The notes beneath the pieces are model-generated. The model saw nothing but the letters and a program-made list of their open reading frames with translations. It ran no database searches and was not told the origin of the DNA. 64,000 bases of DNA. It comes from Monosporascus cannonballus (taxonomy: Eukaryota; Ascomycota; Sordariomycetes; Xylariales). Where the stretch lies: assembly GCA_004154925.1 (NCBI GenBank), contig QJNS01000030.1:124001-188000 (forward strand). Reading direction: 5' to 3'. Positions 59,230 through 64,000 of the stretch are shown in pieces. The translations under genes were made by a program, and so were the position numbers. Every line of letters begins with the position of its first letter. Within the stretch, counting starts at the first letter, position 1.

Positions 59230-59866
59230 CGATTTTTCACGATATCGGGTTGCATTACTAAAAGTTGTCGTTAGGTTTCTTTTACCACTTATCGGCAAAA
59301 GCTGCTTTTATATTTAACAATTTCAGTTTTAACATTATGCCGTATTTTTTGTATTTTTCCAAAGGTTAACAATGCAAAATAATAAAAAACGTTTCAAAAT
59401 GTAAACTTACGTTAAACGTAAATGTCCTTACGATAAAACTAATATTTTTTTTCTGGACAATATTCGTATCGAAAACCAACGCCTAGAACGAAACGAAATT
59501 TTCGCAAAAGAACATTTTTTGAAGTTGCAGAAACGTTATTAGCAGGAGATAAATAAGGTTATCGTACATCTGATTCGTTTTCGGAAACAAAAAGCTTTTT
59601 TTCGTTCGAAAAAAACAAAAATAATATAACGAAAATTGTAATCGTTCGAAAAGCTGGAGGAATAAAAATGTCAAAAGCAGGCTATCGCCGAGGCTTTCAT
59701 GGCCGCATTAATTCCTTCCGCTGGTCCCCTGGACTGGTCTGGTATCGGTAATACCAATTGGCCCGTTAAAAATATTAATTAAAACGCGATTATTTCTGGT
59801 GGTTCCGTCGTTACTGGTAAAAGTTTTTTTAATAAGCGCTGGGCGCTAATAAAGTTTTTAACAAGT
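59230..59866 (+). pseudogene. Antisense Cys-rich/helical ORF of element I
   Basis: This is the longest readable copy. From about ATG 59372 the plus strand gives TYVKRKCPYDKTN, then IRIENQRLERNEIFAKEHFL, LQKRY*QEINK, a coil ending RKLRSFEKLEE, and AIAEAFMAALIPSAGPLDWS, then N*NAIISGGSVVTGKS. Stops are TAA/TAG at likely Gln or Arg codons. The end overlaps the complement of the chromodomain at 59825-59866. Charged heptad-like content suggests a coiled coil. The function is unknown; from memory it resembles hypothetical proteins often predicted in filamentous fungi, which I could not check. Confidence 0.62.
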
Positions 59867-62800
59867 CCCTAGGTATTTTCAAAGTCCGGGTACCTTTTCT
59901 ACTTAATTAAATACTGGGTAAATCCGTCTTATTTTTATATATTCAGGATATTTTTTTCTTTATATACTTATTCGTTTTTATGTCCATATATTAGTTTGTG
60001 CCGTATATATTTTAATGGAATTTGATGTTAATTCGAATAAAAAAACTTAAAAAATTAAATACAATTTATCGTTTTGTAAAAGTTTTAATTAATAGTTATT
60101 TTCCGAGATTTTCTTAGCGATCTTATATAGGTCGATATATTTAAAATCGAACTATTTATTAGGCTTTTTTGTTTAAATATTTTTAGTAATGAAAAAAATT
60201 ATTTCCATTTTTCGAAAATTAGTTTTTTTAACTTTTTCTTATTATTATATTTCGTTATTTAAATTCGTATAAATTCTCATTTCTTTTTATATTTTGGTAT
60301 AATTGTTATAATTATTTTAATATATAGTTTAATTTAATATTAATTAAACTGTTATCGCGTACTTTTTTCTAAGCTTTTAAAATAAAACTAAAATTTGTAT
60401 TTACAAGTATGATCTTAATAATTTCGTAAAAATTAATAAGTGAATTAAGTAATAAATAATTCTTTAACCTTATTATTTTGTTTTTAATTAATATAATAAT
60501 ATAAATAAATTTTGAAACTTGGTTTATTCGTTATATATATATATGTATTTAAGGTTTAAATACGTTAAATCATTTGTAATTTAGAGCAATTGTATTATAA
60601 AGCCTTGCCAAAATTTAAATACAAATATTAATTCTTTATTTATGATAATTTCGATTAATAATTTATATATATTAAAAATGTATTTAAAGAAAATATATGC
60701 CATTTATTCGACGTCCGTCCTCTTATAATATGGTAGAAAATATGAAAATTTCGTAAATCGGTGAACAATTACGAAAACGCTATCGTAATTTTTTAATTAA
60801 ATTCTTTCATAAAAAAAGTTTATTAATAAAGTCTAATATAGTTAAATACCATAATTATCTTATAACTAGTAATAGCTGTAATTTTCCGTATAGCTTATGT
60901 TATTAAGTGTTTGTTTTAATGCAAACCTCGTATTGCCGTATAATTTTCTATACCGTTAATTTCATTTTTTAAAAAAATATTTACGTTAAAGCGTTTTACG
61001 ATTTTATGAAGCCTTAGATATTCGTATAATTAATATTCATATATTTTTTTATTAAATATTTCGAACATTTTTCTGGAATTTAAATTTTATTCGTTTTTTA
61101 GATTTTTAGAAAACCGTCGTTATACTGCTTCATCTTTTAATACATATTTAAGAGTATTGCCTGAATTACCATAATTTATTACGGGCGTAAATATCCTTTT
61201 ATAATGCTATCAAAATTTATATACTTAATTTTATCCAGTTTTTTCGAAATTTGATTATTTGCTAAAGGCATTTTTTCTGCCATTTTCTAAGCTTTTTTTG
61301 TAAATAATAACGAAATCGAAGTTCGCCAGTTTTTCCGAGTAATAAAGTTATTATGCTATAAATTTTTAATCGCAATAAATCGGGTAAAATTTTAATAATC
61401 CGTATAAACCTTAACCTGGTATAAATTTCTCTTTAAAAAATACCTGAATTTTCGAAATGCCATAAAAATAGCCATAAATTTCTTTTTTATAATACCCTAA
61501 TTAAGTTCGGCGCCTTGTATTTTGTACGAAAAAACACAATAAAATGCAATTTGCTTTAATTATTGCGTTATTTAATTATTATACTTAATGTATAATCCGA
61601 AATATCGGTTTTTAGCTTCACTGGACGGTTTAAATCGTACATAAGTAATACCGGCTTATTAATAATTATATTTCTAATATTTTAAAATACCTTTTCCGTA
61701 TCTGGTATCCATTTTAAAAAAATTTCCTAAAGTTTATTACAACTATAGTTATTTTGCTAAAATTTCGAATAAGCTTCTTATGATAATTAGCGAATCTAAA
61801 AAATACTTATACCTTTTTAACCGGCGTTAATATTAATCGTTTTATAATTAAAGCGATTTTCTTAAAATCTATCTTGACATATTCTAGGATAATAATATAT
61901 CCCAGATATTCCACTTCTTATATATAAAACTGACTTTTTTCTGCTTTAATAAGTAACCTTACGTTTTATAAGATTTAAAGAACTTTATGAACATATTTTA
62001 TATATGCTTTTTTCGTATTTAAAAAAATAAGAATGTCGTCGAAATAACAAACGACGAAAATATCGAGATATTTTCGTAACACATAATTAATTATCAGCTA
62101 GAAAATGACTGGTACGTTCGTAAATCCTATTAATGTAATTAAATACTTAAATAATCCGTATTCCGTTCTAAAAGACGTTTTTTATTCGTATCTTTTTTTA
62201 ATCCTAATAAAATTGTATTTATCTTTAAGATTAAATGCCGTAAATTATTAGGTTCCATAAAGTTGGTTTTTTATTCCCGTAATTAAGGATAATAATATTC
62301 GATCCTTAATAATGATAATATTTAATTATCGGTAATTAACTATAAATCGTAACTTTTCGTTCTTTTTGGAAACGAAAAATATTAGGTAATTTGCTAGTGA
62401 TTTCGAAAGTTGAATTTATCCTTTTTATAATCCATTTTTCAGGTATTTTCTAAAAATACGTAATTTATCTCTGTTAAGATTGTAAATAAGGTAAAACTTC
62501 GTTAAGGATCTTTCTTTAAAAATTCTTTCATAATTTTATTCGCTATATTTTATTAATTTCGTCTCAAGTTCCTTCTTGAAAAATATTCGTATTTATGATA
62601 TTATGGTAACATATTAGTCATATTTATTAATTTTTGCGCCTGTTATTTTAGATCGTTATTTAGTTATTTTAATTTTATTCTAGTAATAGTAACGATACGT
62701 CCTATTTTTCTTTAATACCCATTTTTTTTATATTTTATTCGTTTAAGTGATAATGGTTTTATCGTATCTTTATGCGTATATTCGTCGCCATTATCAATCG

Positions 62801-63180
62801 AATATTAAGATTTTCTTTTTATCTGTTAATAGGATATAAAATGAACCTTACCTGGCCACTCCCTTTATTAATTAAGATTCCGTATTAACGTATTCATAGT
62901 AATCTTAAGATTATGTCGTAATTCCCAAATAAAACGATATCGAAATCGATTATTTGATATTGTCTTTAAATAAAAATCTCGAAATAATTAAATTTGCATG
63001 TAATTTTTCGTTATCGTAAGCCAATTCCTAACTTTCGGCATTCGTTATTATATAAGGTTTTAACTTATATTTCTATAATAATCTGAACTTATTAACCATA
63101 TCCGGTACAATATAATTCCTGCCTAAAGTTTCGCAGTTTATTATTGCGGTATATTAATACGTTTCGATTCGTATATCTAA
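59825..63180 (-). pseudogene. I pol relic: protease, RT, RNase H, integrase, chromodomain
   Basis: The chromodomain on the minus strand at about 59965-59825 reads KNILNI*KQDGFTQYLIK, then *KRYPDFENT and LISAQRLLKK-type sequence. The RT active site is VVCYFDDILIFL with DD intact (FDD at 62044-62036). Protease is expected near 63160. The remainder aligns with F and H. Confidence 0.83.
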
Positions 63181-64000
63181 AATAATAAGGTTATTAATGG
63201 CTTTTATCGTTTGTTTAAAGCTTTTCGTAAGAATTTCTCTTAATTTCTTTAGGTTTTATTATTTTGCGGCTGTTTTATAAGTAACTTTTTTTAACTTTTG
63301 TTCAAATTTATCAAGCTTTATTTATATATCGATATTTAACGCGTTACGTTGTTATATTTATCGATATTGCCGGCGTACTGTTTTTTTTAAATTGTAATAA
63401 TTATTTTGAATTTTATTATAATTTCTTTGGTATTAAATAAATCAATTTTTTGTATTTATAATTACATCTTATTATACGTTATTTTGATTATCGTTTTAAG
63501 GATTTCTTATAAATTAACGTACTTTTTAATGGCCTTTTTTTAAAAAACGTTCATTATAAATACTAATTTAAAAAAAATTATAATAATTTTTAGTAATCGT
63601 TTTTTATTGTATATTAAATCAACTTTTTTTCTGTTTAATAATTATATTACTGAAAATAACAAAAAGGATTTTCTTACGAGTATTATTTTTTTCGGGCTAA
63701 TACATTATTTCGGCTAGTTACTTAATGGTTTCTAAGGTTATAATTCGAAAATATCGCTGATATTATTTATCGTTTCTATTATTTCCGGTACTGTTTGGAA
63801 AATTAAATCCTTTATAATATATGCACATAATCCGTTCGTAAATATATTATTTTTATTTTTCGTAATCAGGATATTTTCGTCGTCGGCAATATATGGCGTA
63901 TATTTTGCCGTATCGATCGGGAGTTCCGGGACAGAATTTTTTTTTCCAATTTTGGTATTTGCGCACTTATTTTATAATACTTCGTATTATATATATGATA
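63181..64000 (-). pseudogene. I gag C-terminal part, cut by the window end
   Basis: It contains the Cys/His-rich stretch before protease near 63890 (CGTCGGCAATATATGGCG on the plus strand, matching F near 33045). The zinc knuckle and N-terminus lie beyond the window. Confidence 0.65.

Larger units (their letters stand above)
58792..64000 (-). mobile_element. Ty3/gypsy chromodomain element I, runs past the window end
   Basis: I is the E/F/H family on the minus strand, inserted in L. The 3' LTR is 58792-59170 and the internal region continues to the window edge, where the Cys/His-rich gag end near 63890 is reached. The 5' LTR and the right duplication lie outside. The left flank is TTCTT (58787-58791). 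Confidence 0.88.

Noticed and set aside
1..64000. tRNA, rRNA, CRISPR arrays, bacterial-type operons or ribosome binding sites
   Set aside because: None was seen. The content is eukaryotic transposon relics.

Overview
This window is a gene-free, extremely A+T-rich block made almost entirely of mutated transposable elements. It most likely comes from a filamentous ascomycete. The grounds are chromodomain-bearing Ty3/gypsy elements, a Ty1/copia element and a Tc1/mariner element, all carrying the signature of repeat-induced point mutation (RIP): C-to-T and G-to-A changes on both strands. Gln codons have become TAA/TAG, Trp codons TAG, and catalytic Asp codons Asn. I found no host gene, tRNA, rRNA or CRISPR array, and no intact open frame over about 100 codons. 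Species cannot be named from the sequence.

Layout. Positions 1-45833 are one nest up to four insertions deep, resolved by matched LTR pairs and target-site duplications (TSDs). The outermost element, H (gypsy, minus strand, 137-45833), has a copia LTR (1-136) in its left LTR. It is split by E (gypsy, plus strand, 745-39937, TSD AGTTT). E in turn holds D (gypsy, minus, 1165-19658, TSD ATTAG), an almost unmutated solo LTR (21947-22111, TSD GATAC), F (gypsy, minus, 22477-34797, TSD CAGAA) and, in its right LTR, a Tc1/mariner transposon (38253-39645, TSD TA). D contains C, an 11.6-kb gypsy (minus, 7626-19247, TSD TTACT). F contains a full Ty1/copia element (minus, 23821-29319, TSD AAAAC). With the insertions subtracted, E is about 6.80 kb, F about 6.82 kb and D about 6.87 kb, all normal gypsy sizes, which supports the reconstruction.

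Positions 45834-47227 are unassigned A+T-rich DNA. Positions 47228-56600 hold two degraded plus-strand copies (J, K) of the E/F/H/I family. Positions 56600-57690 are unassigned except for a small G+C-richer island. Positions 57700-58786 carry a gag relic of another gypsy (L), cut by I (gypsy, minus, 58792 to the window end).

The E/F/H/I family has gag with a CX2CX4HX4C knuckle, then protease, reverse transcriptase, RNase H, integrase and a C-terminal chromodomain. In four copies a further reading frame lies on the strand opposite pol. It runs from near the 3' LTR towards pol and its end overlaps the chromodomain. It encodes a Cys cluster followed by a charged helical region, and stops in it fall at Gln codons as expected for a RIPed gene. 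This convergent antisense frame is the most interesting feature of the window.
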